Positions 9,018 through 17,550 of a stretch of DNA of 64,000 nucleotides are shown in pieces (position 1 is the stretch's first letter; each line of letters opens with the position of its first letter). Source of the stretch: Streptomyces sp. SLBN-31 (lineage in GTDB: Bacteria; Actinomycetota; Actinomycetes; Streptomycetales; Streptomycetaceae); the NCBI RefSeq assembly GCF_006715395.1, contig NZ_VFNC01000001.1, forward strand, positions 1,178,001 through 1,242,000. Reading direction: 5' to 3'. The position numbers and the translations under genes are program-made. The notes beneath the pieces were generated by a model. The model searched no databases. It was given only the letters and a program-made list of their open reading frames with translations, and was not told the origin of the DNA.

Positions 9018-10463
9018 ATGACTTCCACCACCGCCTTCTGGCTCGCCGGCCGCCAGGTCACCGGCGAGGACACCTTCGACGTCACCTCCCCCTGGGACGG
9101 CCACCTGGTCGGACAGGTGAGCGTGCCGACGGACGCGCAGGTCGAGGAGGCCGTCGCCGCCGCGTACGCCGTACGCGACGAGTTCGCCGCCACCCCCGCG
9201 CATGTGCGCGCCGCCGCCCTGGACCACGTGAGCCGGCGTCTGGCCGAGCGCACCGAGGAGATCGCCCGGCTGATCTCCGCCGAGAACGGCAAGCCGATCA
9301 AGTGGGCGCGCGGCGAGGTCGGCCGTGCCGTGTCCGTCTTCCGGTTCGCGGCCGAGGAGGCCCGGCGCTTCAACGGCGGTGAGGCCCAGCGACTCGACAC
9401 CGACCTCGGCGGCCAGGGGCGGCTCGCGCTGACCCGCCGCTTCCCGAAGGGCGTCGTCCTCGGTATCGCGCCCTTCAACTTCCCGCTCAACCTGTGCGCC
9501 CACAAGGTCGCACCCGCGATCGCCGCCGGCGCGCCCATCATCCTCAAGCCGGCGCCCGCCACCCCGCTCTCCGGCCTGATCATCGGCGACCTGCTCGCCG
9601 AGACCGAGCTGCCGGCCGGCTCCTGGAGCATCCTGCCGGTCGCCAACGACAAGATGGCCGCCCTCGTCCAGGACGAGCGCCTGCCGGTCATCTCCTTCAC
9701 CGGTTCCGAGAAGGTCGGCTACGCGATCATGGACTCGGTGCCGCGCAAGCACTGCACGCTGGAGCTGGGCGGCAACGGCGCCGCGGTCGTCCTCGGCGAC
9801 TACGCCTCCGACGCCGACCTGGACTGGGCCGCCGGCCGCATCGCGACCTTCTCCAACTACCAGGGCGGCCAGTCCTGCATCTCCGTGCAGCGCGTCATCG
9901 CCGACGCCTCGGTGTACGACCGGCTGCTGCCGCGGATCGTCGCCGCCGTCGAGGCACAGGTCACCGGCGACCCGTCCGACGACAAGACCGACGTCGGCCC
10001 GCTGGTCAGCGAGGACGCGGCCAAGCGCGTCGAGGCGTGGGTGAAGGAGGCCGTGGAGGCGGGCGCGACCCTGCTCACCGGCGGCGACCGCGACGGCGCC
10101 TCCTACGCGCCCACCGTCCTCACCGACGTGCCGGCCGATGTGACGATCTCCTGCGAGGAGGTCTTCGGGCCCGTGCTGACCGTGCAGAAGGTCGACGGCG
10201 AGGACGCGGCCTTCGCCGCCGTCAACTCCTCCAAGTACGGCCTCCAGGCAGGGGTGTTCACGCATGACCTGCAGGCCGCCTTCCGTGCCCACCGGGCGCT
10301 GGAGGTCGGCGGTGTCGTCATCGGCGACGTGCCCTCCTACCGCGCCGACCAGATGCCGTACGGCGGCGCCAAGCAGTCCGGCGTCGGCCGCGAGGGTGTG
10401 AGGTTCGCGATGGACGACTACACCTACGAGCGGGTGCTGGTGCTGACCGGGCTCGCGCTCTGA
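9018..10463 (+). CDS. NAD(P)-dependent aldehyde dehydrogenase, possibly succinate-semialdehyde dehydrogenase
   Basis: A 481-residue ALDH-superfamily enzyme. The general base lies in LELGGNG (Glu249) and the catalytic cysteine in GGQSCISVQR (Cys287). The cofactor-binding segment IAPFNFPLN and the closing EVFGPVLTV are intact. Such enzymes oxidise an aldehyde to an acid. Proximity to a GABA-type aminotransferase and PucR suggests succinate semialdehyde, but this is inference and other short or aromatic aldehydes remain possible. ATG 9018 follows a GGGAAGGG stretch at 8996-9003, a little further upstream than usual. The gene ends just before the operator-like palindrome and terminator that border the sugar locus. 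Confidence 0.88.
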   Translation: MTSTTAFWLAGRQVTGEDTFDVTSPWDGHLVGQVSVPTDAQVEEAVAAAYAVRDEFAATPAHVRAAALDHVSRRLAERTEEIARLISAENGKPIKWARGEVGRAVSVFRFAAEEARRFNGGEAQRLDTDLGGQGRLALTRRFPKGVVLGIAPFNFPLNLCAHKVAPAIAAGAPIILKPAPATPLSGLIIGDLLAETELPAGSWSILPVANDKMAALVQDERLPVISFTGSEKVGYAIMDSVPRKHCTLELGGNGAAVVLGDYASDADLDWAAGRIATFSNYQGGQSCISVQRVIADASVYDRLLPRIVAAVEAQVTGDPSDDKTDVGPLVSEDAAKRVEAWVKEAVEAGATLLTGGDRDGASYAPTVLTDVPADVTISCEEVFGPVLTVQKVDGEDAAFAAVNSSKYGLQAGVFTHDLQAAFRAHRALEVGGVVIGDVPSYRADQMPYGGAKQSGVGREGVRFAMDDYTYERVLVLTGLAL

Positions 10464-10477
10464 CCCACCCCTGGTTG

Positions 10478-10494
10478 ATGGGAACCGTTTCCAT
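10478..10494. promoter_or_regulatory. LacI-type operator-like palindrome in a convergent gap
   Basis: The 17-base sequence ATGGGAACCGTTTCCAT is a palindrome around C10486 with one mismatched pair. It resembles the general LacI/GalR family operator form with a central CG flanked by AA and TT. It lies after the aldehyde dehydrogenase stop and downstream of the GH3 stop, so it controls no obvious promoter here. It differs from the GAAGCGCTTC operators of the sugar locus. It may be a relict regulatory site or a chance palindrome. Confidence 0.4.
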
Positions 10495-10510
10495 ATAGGC
10501 TCCCCGAAGA

Positions 10511-10542
10511 GGCCCGGCACCGCTGCCTTCCGGTGCCGGGCC
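10511..10542. terminator. bidirectional stem-loop terminator
   Basis: A 12-bp perfect stem (10511-10522 paired with 10531-10542, core CCCGGCACCG) with an eight-base loop lies between the convergent aldehyde dehydrogenase and GH3 genes. No long U tract follows, which is usual for Streptomyces terminators. Confidence 0.8.
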
Positions 10543-10571
10543 CCCTCATGTCGTCGGCCTGCTCCGGACCC

Positions 10572-13430
10572 TCAACCGGAGAAGCCGACATGCGCGAGCC
10601 GCAGCGGGCCGCGCAGCCTCAGGTGCACGTCGTGCACGCCCTGGACGGCGACATCGGCGCCGAGCGAGGTGTAGTCGTACGGCGTCGTGGTGGCGGTGTC
10701 GAGGGTGAGTACGGCGAGCGGCGCGCCCCCGTTCAGGGACAGCTCCACGACGCCCGCGCCGGCCACCGTCGCGACGACCCGCGTGACACCGTCCCCGAAG
10801 TCGCAGTCCCGGTACACCAGTTGGGCCGTCCGGCCCTCCTCGGGCATCACCGCGTCACCGGCCGTTCTCGTGCGGTCGACGATCGCGACCCCGCTCTGCT
10901 CGTCGAAGTCGGCTCCCTCCAGGCCCGGTTGCGACACCGGGCGCGGGGTGCCGGGCTCGCCGTCGAGCCGCAGGGTCGTCCGCAGGCGGACGTCCTCGCT
11001 GGAGGCGCCGACCAGGAGGCCGTAGGGGCCCGGCTCAAGACGTGGGCCGCCCCGTGCCACGTCCCAGAACTCCAGTGCGGACAGCGGGACTTCGAAGGCT
11101 AGCTCCCTCTTCTCGCCCGGGTCGAGGGTGACGCGCTCGTGGGCGAGCAGCTCGCGGCGCGGCCGGGGCACGGAGGGTTCCACGGCACGGGTGTACAGCT
11201 GGGGCACCTCGTCCGCGGTCACGTCCCCGGTGTTGGTGACGGTGAAGCCCACGTGCAGCGAGCCGCCGTCCACCCGGGCCGTCAGGTCGCCGTAGGAGAA
11301 CGAGGCGTACGACAGGCCGTGTCCGAACGGGAACAGCGGCGTGCCCTCGAAGTACAGGTACGTCTGGCGGCCGCCGATCACGTCGTAGTCGAGCAGCCCG
11401 GGCAGGTCGGCGTCGTCCGCGTACCAGGTCTGCGGCAGGCGGCCGGCGGGGGAGACGTCGCCGGACAGGACGCGGGCGAGCGCGGTCCCCGCCGCCTGGC
11501 CGCCGTGCGCCGTCCAGAGCACCGCGGGCACGGCGGTCGTGTCCACCGCGTACGGATACGCCGAGACCAGTGCCAGGGCCGTGCGCGGGTTCACCGAGCG
11601 GGCCGCGCGCAGCAGCCGCTCCTGCTGGGCCGGCAGGCGCAACGTCGTACGGTCCTCGGTCTCCCGGCCGTTGATGTGCGGATCGTTCCCGGCGAAGACC
11701 AGGACCGCGTCCGCCCGCTCGGCCACCCTGCGCACCGCCTCCTCACCGCGCTCGGCGACCACCAGCTCCCACACCTCCGGCTGCGGCCCGGCGGGTCCCG
11801 CAGCCGCGTCGGCAACCTTCACACCGTCGGCGGCGACGCAGACGTGACGACCCGTGCCCACATGCCTGAGGAGGTGACCGTGTTCGTGGGGTTCCAGCCG
11901 GAACGTCTCCTGGACGACCCAGCCGCCGGGCTGGTCGGCGGAGGCCCGCAGGTACCCGTCGTCGGCCACCGAGAGGTAGCGGCCGTCGGGTGCGCGAAGG
12001 GTCAGTACGCCCTCGCCCCAGTCGGCCAGGGCGAGTTCGGTGCCGGTGACGTCCGTGGTCAGCGGCGGCAGGTCGGTGCGGCCGGCCAGCAGCGCCGGGT
12101 CCAGGGCGCCCTCGGCGCCGCGCACCCCGTCCGCCGCCTCGGGCGCCTCGGGCACGTGCAGGAAGGTCCCGGCGGAGGTCTTCAGACGGATGCGGTCCAC
12201 GCCCTCCGCGAACTGAACCCGCTCGGCGCCGAACCGCTCGTACAGGCCCTCCAACGGGGTGGAGCGGTGCATCAACGTGCCGCTGTACCAGTCGAGTTTG
12301 CACTCGTCGGCGAGCAGGCCGACGACCGCGATCCGGGTGTCCGGGGCGAGCGGCAGCAGGCCGTCGTTGCGCAGCAGCACGATCGCCTGTTCCGCGGCCT
12401 CCCGGGCCAGGGCGCGGTGGGCCGGGGTGTCGAACTCCCCGGTGCCGGCGTGCGGGTCGTCGTGCGGGTCGAACTCGCCGAGCCGGAAGCGCACGGAGAG
12501 CTGGCGGCGGACGGCCGTGTCGACGTCGGCCTCCGTCAACAGGCCCCGCTCGTACGCCTTCCTGGCCCTATCCACGATCCGGGAGCTGTCCGTGCCGTGG
12601 TCGGTGAAGCTGTCCACGCCGGCGATCAGCGCGGCCGCAGTCGCCTCCTCGTGCGTGTCGAAGTAGTGCTCCTGGTCGACCAGGTTGGAGGGCGCGCCCG
12701 CGTCCGAGCAGACCAGCAGTTCCTCGTCCGTCCAGGTGCGCAGGTGCTCGCGCAGGTACGGGGAGACGTGGTTGGGGCGGCCGTTGACCAGGTTGTACGC
12801 CGGCATCACCCCGGCGACCGCGCCCGCCTCGACCGTCTCGCGGAAGGCCCGCAGGTCGTACTCGTGCAGCACGCGCGGGCGCACCGAGCTGGACGAGGTC
12901 GCCCGGTCCGTCTCGTTGTTGTGGGCCAGCCAGTGCTTGAGGACCGGGGCCGTGCGCCAGTACGTCGGGTGGTCGCCGCGCAGGCCACGGGTGTAGGCCG
13001 TGGCGATGGCGGAGGTCAGTCTCGGGTCCTCCGAGTAGCCCTCCTCGTTGCGGCCCCACAGGGGGTGGCGCAACAGGTTCACCGTCGGGGACCAGACGTT
13101 GAGGCCGACGCGGTCGTCGTGGGCGCGCATCGCGCGGACCTCCTTGGAGACCGCCTCGCCGACCCGGCGCACCAGGTCCGGGTTCCAGGTGGCGCCGAGG
13201 CCGACCGCCTGCGGGAAGACCGTCGCCGGCCCCATCCAGGCGACACCGTGCAGGGCCTCCTGTCCGGTGCGCCAGGCGGCGACGCCGAGGCGCTCCACGG
13301 CGGGCGTGAACTGGTGCAGGAAAGAGATCTTCTCATCGAGCGTCAGCCGTTGCAGCAGGTCGTCGATGCGCTTCGCGAACGGCAGGTGCGGATCGCGGAA
13401 CGGCGGCGTGGACGGCGTCTGTTCGGTCAC
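10572..13430 (-). CDS. GH3 beta-glucosidase-type enzyme with beta-trefoil-like insert
   Basis: A 952-residue cytosolic GH3 enzyme with no signal peptide. GTG 13430 is preceded by AAGGGGA with an eight-base gap. The nucleophile lies in CSDAGAP (Asp243), and NGRETEDRTTLRLP carries the probable acid/base region in the second domain. An insert of about 110 residues (LTLRAPDGRYLSVADDG onward) looks like a fascin-type beta-trefoil, and the C-terminal 110 residues after the FnIII-like domain look like a CBM6/jelly-roll fold. In the locus it would remove glucose from backbone oligosaccharides after side chains are cleared. It is divergent from the transporter, with two operators in between. Beta-xylosidase specificity cannot be excluded. 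Confidence 0.87.
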   Translation of the reverse strand: MTEQTPSTPPFRDPHLPFAKRIDDLLQRLTLDEKISFLHQFTPAVERLGVAAWRTGQEALHGVAWMGPATVFPQAVGLGATWNPDLVRRVGEAVSKEVRAMRAHDDRVGLNVWSPTVNLLRHPLWGRNEEGYSEDPRLTSAIATAYTRGLRGDHPTYWRTAPVLKHWLAHNNETDRATSSSSVRPRVLHEYDLRAFRETVEAGAVAGVMPAYNLVNGRPNHVSPYLREHLRTWTDEELLVCSDAGAPSNLVDQEHYFDTHEEATAAALIAGVDSFTDHGTDSSRIVDRARKAYERGLLTEADVDTAVRRQLSVRFRLGEFDPHDDPHAGTGEFDTPAHRALAREAAEQAIVLLRNDGLLPLAPDTRIAVVGLLADECKLDWYSGTLMHRSTPLEGLYERFGAERVQFAEGVDRIRLKTSAGTFLHVPEAPEAADGVRGAEGALDPALLAGRTDLPPLTTDVTGTELALADWGEGVLTLRAPDGRYLSVADDGYLRASADQPGGWVVQETFRLEPHEHGHLLRHVGTGRHVCVAADGVKVADAAAGPAGPQPEVWELVVAERGEEAVRRVAERADAVLVFAGNDPHINGRETEDRTTLRLPAQQERLLRAARSVNPRTALALVSAYPYAVDTTAVPAVLWTAHGGQAAGTALARVLSGDVSPAGRLPQTWYADDADLPGLLDYDVIGGRQTYLYFEGTPLFPFGHGLSYASFSYGDLTARVDGGSLHVGFTVTNTGDVTADEVPQLYTRAVEPSVPRPRRELLAHERVTLDPGEKRELAFEVPLSALEFWDVARGGPRLEPGPYGLLVGASSEDVRLRTTLRLDGEPGTPRPVSQPGLEGADFDEQSGVAIVDRTRTAGDAVMPEEGRTAQLVYRDCDFGDGVTRVVATVAGAGVVELSLNGGAPLAVLTLDTATTTPYDYTSLGADVAVQGVHDVHLRLRGPLRLAHVGFSG

Positions 13431-13466
13431 GTGGGGATCCCCTTGCGATGGAGCGGCCGGGCGCTT

Positions 13467-13480
13467 TCGAAGCGCTTCGA
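13467..13480. promoter_or_regulatory. LacI-family operator copy 1
   Basis: A perfect palindrome TCGAAGCGCTTCGA, 37 bases upstream of the GH3 start, at a position to block its promoter. The same 14-mer occurs at 13628 and 25789, and a shorter version at 25699. Confidence 0.8.
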
Positions 13481-13627
13481 TGCTCATTCGACGGACCGCC
13501 GGGTGTCAAGGGTCGCTCACCGACACTTCAAGCGTTGCATGAAGAAAAGGTCGACTGTGACAGCTCCGAGGAATGTTGGGAGCGACCCTTGTGCACCCAT
13601 GGGTGTTCACTTAACCTCACACCAACA

Positions 13628-13641
13628 TCGAAGCGCTTCGA
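13628..13641. promoter_or_regulatory. LacI-family operator copy 2
   Basis: A perfect palindrome TCGAAGCGCTTCGA, 117 bases upstream of the solute-binding protein start and on the transporter side of the divergent region. It is identical to the copies at 13467 and 25789. Confidence 0.8.
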
Positions 13642-13758
13642 CTGACATCGCGAGCCGCAGTCGTCGGAGGATCGCTTCGGCTCAGGCCAGTTCCACTCGA
13701 GACACCGCTGCCGACGGCCACCGCCGGGTGTCCTGGTGCGCCATGAAGGGTTGACGCA

Positions 13759-15462
13759 ATGACGCCGAACGCCGCTTCCGGTTCTTCCGGCTCCTCCGGG
13801 ACCAGCCGGAGAAGCTTCCTCGCCTCCACCGCGGTCGCCACCGCAGCGGTGGCGGGCGGGATGCCACTGCTCGCCGCCTGCGGCAGTTCGGACGGCGGGT
13901 CGCGCGGAGGGACCACCTCGGGCAAGAACGCCAAGAAGATCCTGCCGGCCTACGTGGCCAGCAACGTGGTGAGCCCGGACATCCCGTCCAAGAACGGCTC
14001 GTCCATGGGCTTCACCGGCAAGCTCGACGTCGACACCCTCAAGACGTCGGTGCCCAAGAAGCTCGGCAAGGGCGGCAAGGTCACCATCATGTCGCCGTTC
14101 TGGGGCTCGCCGCCGAAGGGGAACTGCGCCTACTACACGGCCGCGAACTCCATGATCGGCGTCGACGTCCAGTGGCAGAACCAGGACGGCAACACCTACG
14201 ACCAGAAGCTGGGCGCGGTCCTCGCCTCCAGCGACATCCCGGACGTGGTGGTCATACCGGGCTGGAACATGACCGCCAAGATACCCAGCGCCATCATCGG
14301 CAAGTTCGCCGACCTCGGCCCGTACCTCTCCGGGGACAAGGTCAAGGAGTACCCCAACCTCGCGGCGATCCCGTCCGACGCCTGGCAGCGCTCCATCTTC
14401 GGCGGCAAGCTGATGGGCCTGCCGATGCCGGCGTCGTACGTGCAGAACATCGTGCCGCTCTACCGGCAGGACGTCTTCGAGAAGCAGGGCTACCAAGTAC
14501 CCAAGTCCGCCGACGAGTTCATGTCCCTGGCCAAGGAGATCACCAGTCCGAGGACCAAGCGGTGGGCCTGCGGTGACATGAAGTGGACCGCGTTCAACAC
14601 CTTCGGTGTGATCAGTGGCGGCGAGAAGTCGCTCAGCTGGACCATGGTCGACGGCAAGATGACCCACCGCATGGAGACCCCGGAGTACCTCGAGGCGCTG
14701 GAGTGGACGCGCAAGCTGTTCGCCGCCGGGTACGTCCACCCCGACTTCAAGCTGGGCAAGAGCCAGGCCACCGACCCCAGCGCCAAGTTCGCCGCCGGTG
14801 AGTTCCTGATCTGGAACAACGACATCTCCAACTGGTACGCGCAGCAGGCCGTCCAGGCCGCGCAGAACCCCGGCTTCAAGATCTGGGGCATGGACCTGTG
14901 GGGCCACGACGGCGGCAACCCCGTCCTGTGGGCCGCGAACCCGGCGAGCATCTTCGCCTTCGTCAACAAGAAGGCCTCCGAGTCCGTCGTCCGCGACGTG
15001 CTGGCCGTCGCCAACGTCACCGCGGCGCCGTACGGCACCAAGGAGTGGATGATGACCAACTACGGCGTCGAGGGCACCCACTACACCCTCAAGAACGGCG
15101 TGCCCGTCAAGACCGACAAGGGCAACAACGAGGTCATCAACGCGTTCGTCATGGTCGCGAGCCCCGCCTCGACCATCGCCCACCCCGACCTCCCGGAGTA
15201 CACGAAGGGCATGGTCGGCTGGCAGCAGCGGATGGGCGCCTTCACCAAGAAGTCGTCCTTCTGGGGCATGCAGGTCGTCGAGCCCAACCGCTACACCAAC
15301 CTCACCAACGACATGGAGCAGTTGGAGGACGACATCGTCCGGGGCCACAAGAAGATGAGCGACATGCAGCAGTTCATCTCCGACTGGAAGAGCAAGGGCG
15401 GCGACAGGCTGCGCGACTGGTACAAGAAGCTGCTCGACGAGAACGGCTCGGCGGCGAACTGA
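13759..15462 (+). CDS. ABC transporter solute-binding lipoprotein (oligosaccharide)
   Basis: A 567-residue extracellular binding protein. The N-terminus has a twin-arginine-like SRRSFLASTAVA followed by a hydrophobic stretch and a lipobox LLAAC (Cys38), so export as a membrane-anchored lipoprotein is expected. The size and permease partners match the large LplA-type binding proteins that bind long oligosaccharides. Aromatic residues are frequent, as in sugar sites. ATG 13759 has AAGGG at 13746-13750. It is the first gene of an operon with two permeases and several glycoside hydrolases. Xyloglucan fragments are the inferred ligand. Confidence 0.9.
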   Translation: MTPNAASGSSGSSGTSRRSFLASTAVATAAVAGGMPLLAACGSSDGGSRGGTTSGKNAKKILPAYVASNVVSPDIPSKNGSSMGFTGKLDVDTLKTSVPKKLGKGGKVTIMSPFWGSPPKGNCAYYTAANSMIGVDVQWQNQDGNTYDQKLGAVLASSDIPDVVVIPGWNMTAKIPSAIIGKFADLGPYLSGDKVKEYPNLAAIPSDAWQRSIFGGKLMGLPMPASYVQNIVPLYRQDVFEKQGYQVPKSADEFMSLAKEITSPRTKRWACGDMKWTAFNTFGVISGGEKSLSWTMVDGKMTHRMETPEYLEALEWTRKLFAAGYVHPDFKLGKSQATDPSAKFAAGEFLIWNNDISNWYAQQAVQAAQNPGFKIWGMDLWGHDGGNPVLWAANPASIFAFVNKKASESVVRDVLAVANVTAAPYGTKEWMMTNYGVEGTHYTLKNGVPVKTDKGNNEVINAFVMVASPASTIAHPDLPEYTKGMVGWQQRMGAFTKKSSFWGMQVVEPNRYTNLTNDMEQLEDDIVRGHKKMSDMQQFISDWKSKGGDRLRDWYKKLLDENGSAAN

Positions 15463-15489
15463 CCCGGTACCGAGGCAAGGAGATCCGCC

Positions 15490-16521
15490 GTGTCCCACAG
15501 CACGGTGCCTCGGAGGGCCGAGGCCAGCACACCGGTCCAGACCCCGGTGGCGTCCGGCGGCGCCACCGGTTCCCGGGAGAAGACCCAGCCGGGCAGGCTG
15601 AGCCCACGGCTCAGGTTCCGGCGCGACCGCACTCTGCTCCTGATGACGGTGCCGGCGATCGTGCTGGTCCTGGTCTTCAACTACCTGCCGATCCTGGGCA
15701 ACGTGGTCGCCTTCCAGGACTACGACCCCTATGTCAGCGACAACGGCATCGTCTCGATCCTGCACAGCCCCTGGGTGGGCCTGGAGAACTTCCAGCAGAT
15801 CTTCCAGGACTCGGCCTTCTGGAACGCGGTGAAGAACACACTGGTGCTGTTCTTCGTCCAGCTCGTGCTCTTCTTCCCGATCCCGATCGTGCTCGCGCTG
15901 CTCATCAACAGCGTCGTCAGGCCCCGAGTCCGGGCGATCTCCCAGGCCATCCTCTATCTGCCGCACTTCTTCTCCTGGGTCCTGGTCATCGCCGTCTTCC
16001 AGCAACTCTTCGGCGGCGCGGGCCTGTTGTCACAGTTGCTGCGGCAACACGGCTTCGACGAGCTGGACATCATGACCGACCCCTCGACCTTCAAGTTCCT
16101 CGTCACCGCGCAGAGCGTGTGGAAGGACGCCGGCTGGGGGATCATCGTCTTCCTCGCCGCCCTGGCCTCCGTCCCACCGGACCTCTACGAGGCCGCCGCG
16201 ATGGACGGTGCCGGACGGTGGCGGCGGATGTGGCACGTCACCCTGCCCGCGCTGCGGCCGGTGATCGCCCTGCTGCTGGTGCTGCGCGTCGGTGACGCGC
16301 TGACCGTCGGCTTCGAGCAGATCCTGCTGCAGCGCGACGCCGTCGGCCCCGGGGCGGGCGAGGTCCTCGACACCTTCGTGTGGTGGAACGGCGTCCGCAA
16401 CCAGGACTTCGGCTACGCGGCCGCCGCCGGCCTGGTCAAGGGCGTCGTCAGCATCGGACTGGTCCTCGCCGCGAACAAGGTGGCCCATCTCATGGGCGAG
16501 CAGGGGGTGTACGAGAAGTGA
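15490..16521 (+). CDS. carbohydrate ABC transporter permease (LplB-type)
   Basis: A 343-residue inner-membrane permease with about six hydrophobic segments after a 40-residue polar N-terminus. The EAA loop that docks the ATPase is visible as YEAAAMDGAGRWRRMWHVTLP (about 237-256). GTG 15490 follows AAGGAG. It pairs with the second permease, whose start overlaps its stop by four bases (GTGA), which indicates translational coupling. No ATP-binding subunit gene occurs in the locus. Confidence 0.9.
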   Translation: MSHSTVPRRAEASTPVQTPVASGGATGSREKTQPGRLSPRLRFRRDRTLLLMTVPAIVLVLVFNYLPILGNVVAFQDYDPYVSDNGIVSILHSPWVGLENFQQIFQDSAFWNAVKNTLVLFFVQLVLFFPIPIVLALLINSVVRPRVRAISQAILYLPHFFSWVLVIAVFQQLFGGAGLLSQLLRQHGFDELDIMTDPSTFKFLVTAQSVWKDAGWGIIVFLAALASVPPDLYEAAAMDGAGRWRRMWHVTLPALRPVIALLLVLRVGDALTVGFEQILLQRDAVGPGAGEVLDTFVWWNGVRNQDFGYAAAAGLVKGVVSIGLVLAANKVAHLMGEQGVYEK

Positions 16522-17453
16522 CCGCCGTGATGACGAAACCGGCACACGAGGAGTCCCGTTGGGCCGCTCCGCCCCGGCCCGCCTGGGAGGAGGAGCCGAG
16601 CAGGGCGGGAGTGGCGGGCAAGGGGCTCGTCCTCGGCCTGGCCTGCCTGGGAATCCTCTTCCCGCTGTGGATCGTCGTGGTCACCAGCCTGTCGTCGCGC
16701 AGGACCATCAACGAGGCCGGGGGGCTGGTGATGGTGCCCAAGGGGATCACCTTCATCGCCTACAAGGAGCTCCTCAGCGGAGGACAGGTCACCCGGGCCG
16801 CGATCATCAGCGTCCTCATCACGCTCGTCGGCACGCTGTTCTCCATGGCCGTGTCCGTGCTGTGCGCGTACGGACTGTCGCGGACCGGCTCGCTGGGGCA
16901 CCGCTGGATCCTGATGATCCTGCTGGCGACCATGTTCTTCAGCGCCGGTCTGATCCCGACGTACCTGCTCGTGCAGTCCATCGGGCTGACGGACAGCTAT
17001 CTGGCGCTCATCCTGCCCAGCGCGATCAGCGTGTTCAACATCCTCGTGCTGCGCGGGTTCTTCATGGGCATCTCGCAGGAGCTCATCGACAGCGCGCGGA
17101 TCGACGGGGCCGGCGACTTCCGGATCCTGTGGCAGATCGTGATGCCGCTGTCCCGCGCGGTGCTGGCGGTGATCACGCTGTTCTACGCCGTCGGCTACTG
17201 GAGTGCCTGGTTCAACGCGTCGCTGTACCTGAACGACCAGGACATGATGCCGTTGCAGAACGTGATGATCCAGCTGGTGCAGAAGCAGCAGGCGCCGGTG
17301 GGGCTGGGGCAGGCCATCAGGACCGGGCAGTTGTCGGGACTGGCCGTGCAGATGGCCGTGATGGTGATGGCGCTGCTACCGGTGGCCGTGCTGTCGCCCT
17401 TCGTGCAACGGCACTTCAAGAAGGGCATGTTGACCGGCGCGATCAAGGGCTGA
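16518..17453 (+). CDS. carbohydrate ABC transporter permease (LplC/YtcP-type)
   Basis: A 311-residue permease with six hydrophobic segments and the EAA-like loop ELIDSARIDGAGDFRILWQIV. GTG 16518 overlaps the previous stop as GTGA. ATG 16530 is a possible alternative start. It forms a heterodimeric channel with the upstream permease. A 97-base gap separates it from GH42. Confidence 0.9.
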   Translation: MTAVMTKPAHEESRWAAPPRPAWEEEPSRAGVAGKGLVLGLACLGILFPLWIVVVTSLSSRRTINEAGGLVMVPKGITFIAYKELLSGGQVTRAAIISVLITLVGTLFSMAVSVLCAYGLSRTGSLGHRWILMILLATMFFSAGLIPTYLLVQSIGLTDSYLALILPSAISVFNILVLRGFFMGISQELIDSARIDGAGDFRILWQIVMPLSRAVLAVITLFYAVGYWSAWFNASLYLNDQDMMPLQNVMIQLVQKQQAPVGLGQAIRTGQLSGLAVQMAVMVMALLPVAVLSPFVQRHFKKGMLTGAIKG

Positions 17454-17550
17454 AGCCTTCGGGCGCCGCAGCCCCCAGGGCTCGTCGGACCGGTTCGAAA
17501 GCTGCCCTCGGGGCGTCGCAGTCCCCTCTTTTCACAGATCGAGGTATGTC

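Larger units (their letters stand above)
13431..13758. promoter_or_regulatory. divergent control region between GH3 and the sugar transporter
   Basis: A gene-free 328-bp region. It contains two identical 14-base palindromes (listed separately), 161 bases apart from start to start, one close to each gene. A 12-bp perfect inverted repeat (CAAGGGTCGCTC at 13507-13518, its complement at 13580-13591) lies between them. A weaker repeat, CTTCA/TGAAG at 13526-13544, sits inside that loop. The paired operators suggest joint repression of both directions, possibly with DNA looping. Confidence 0.65.
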
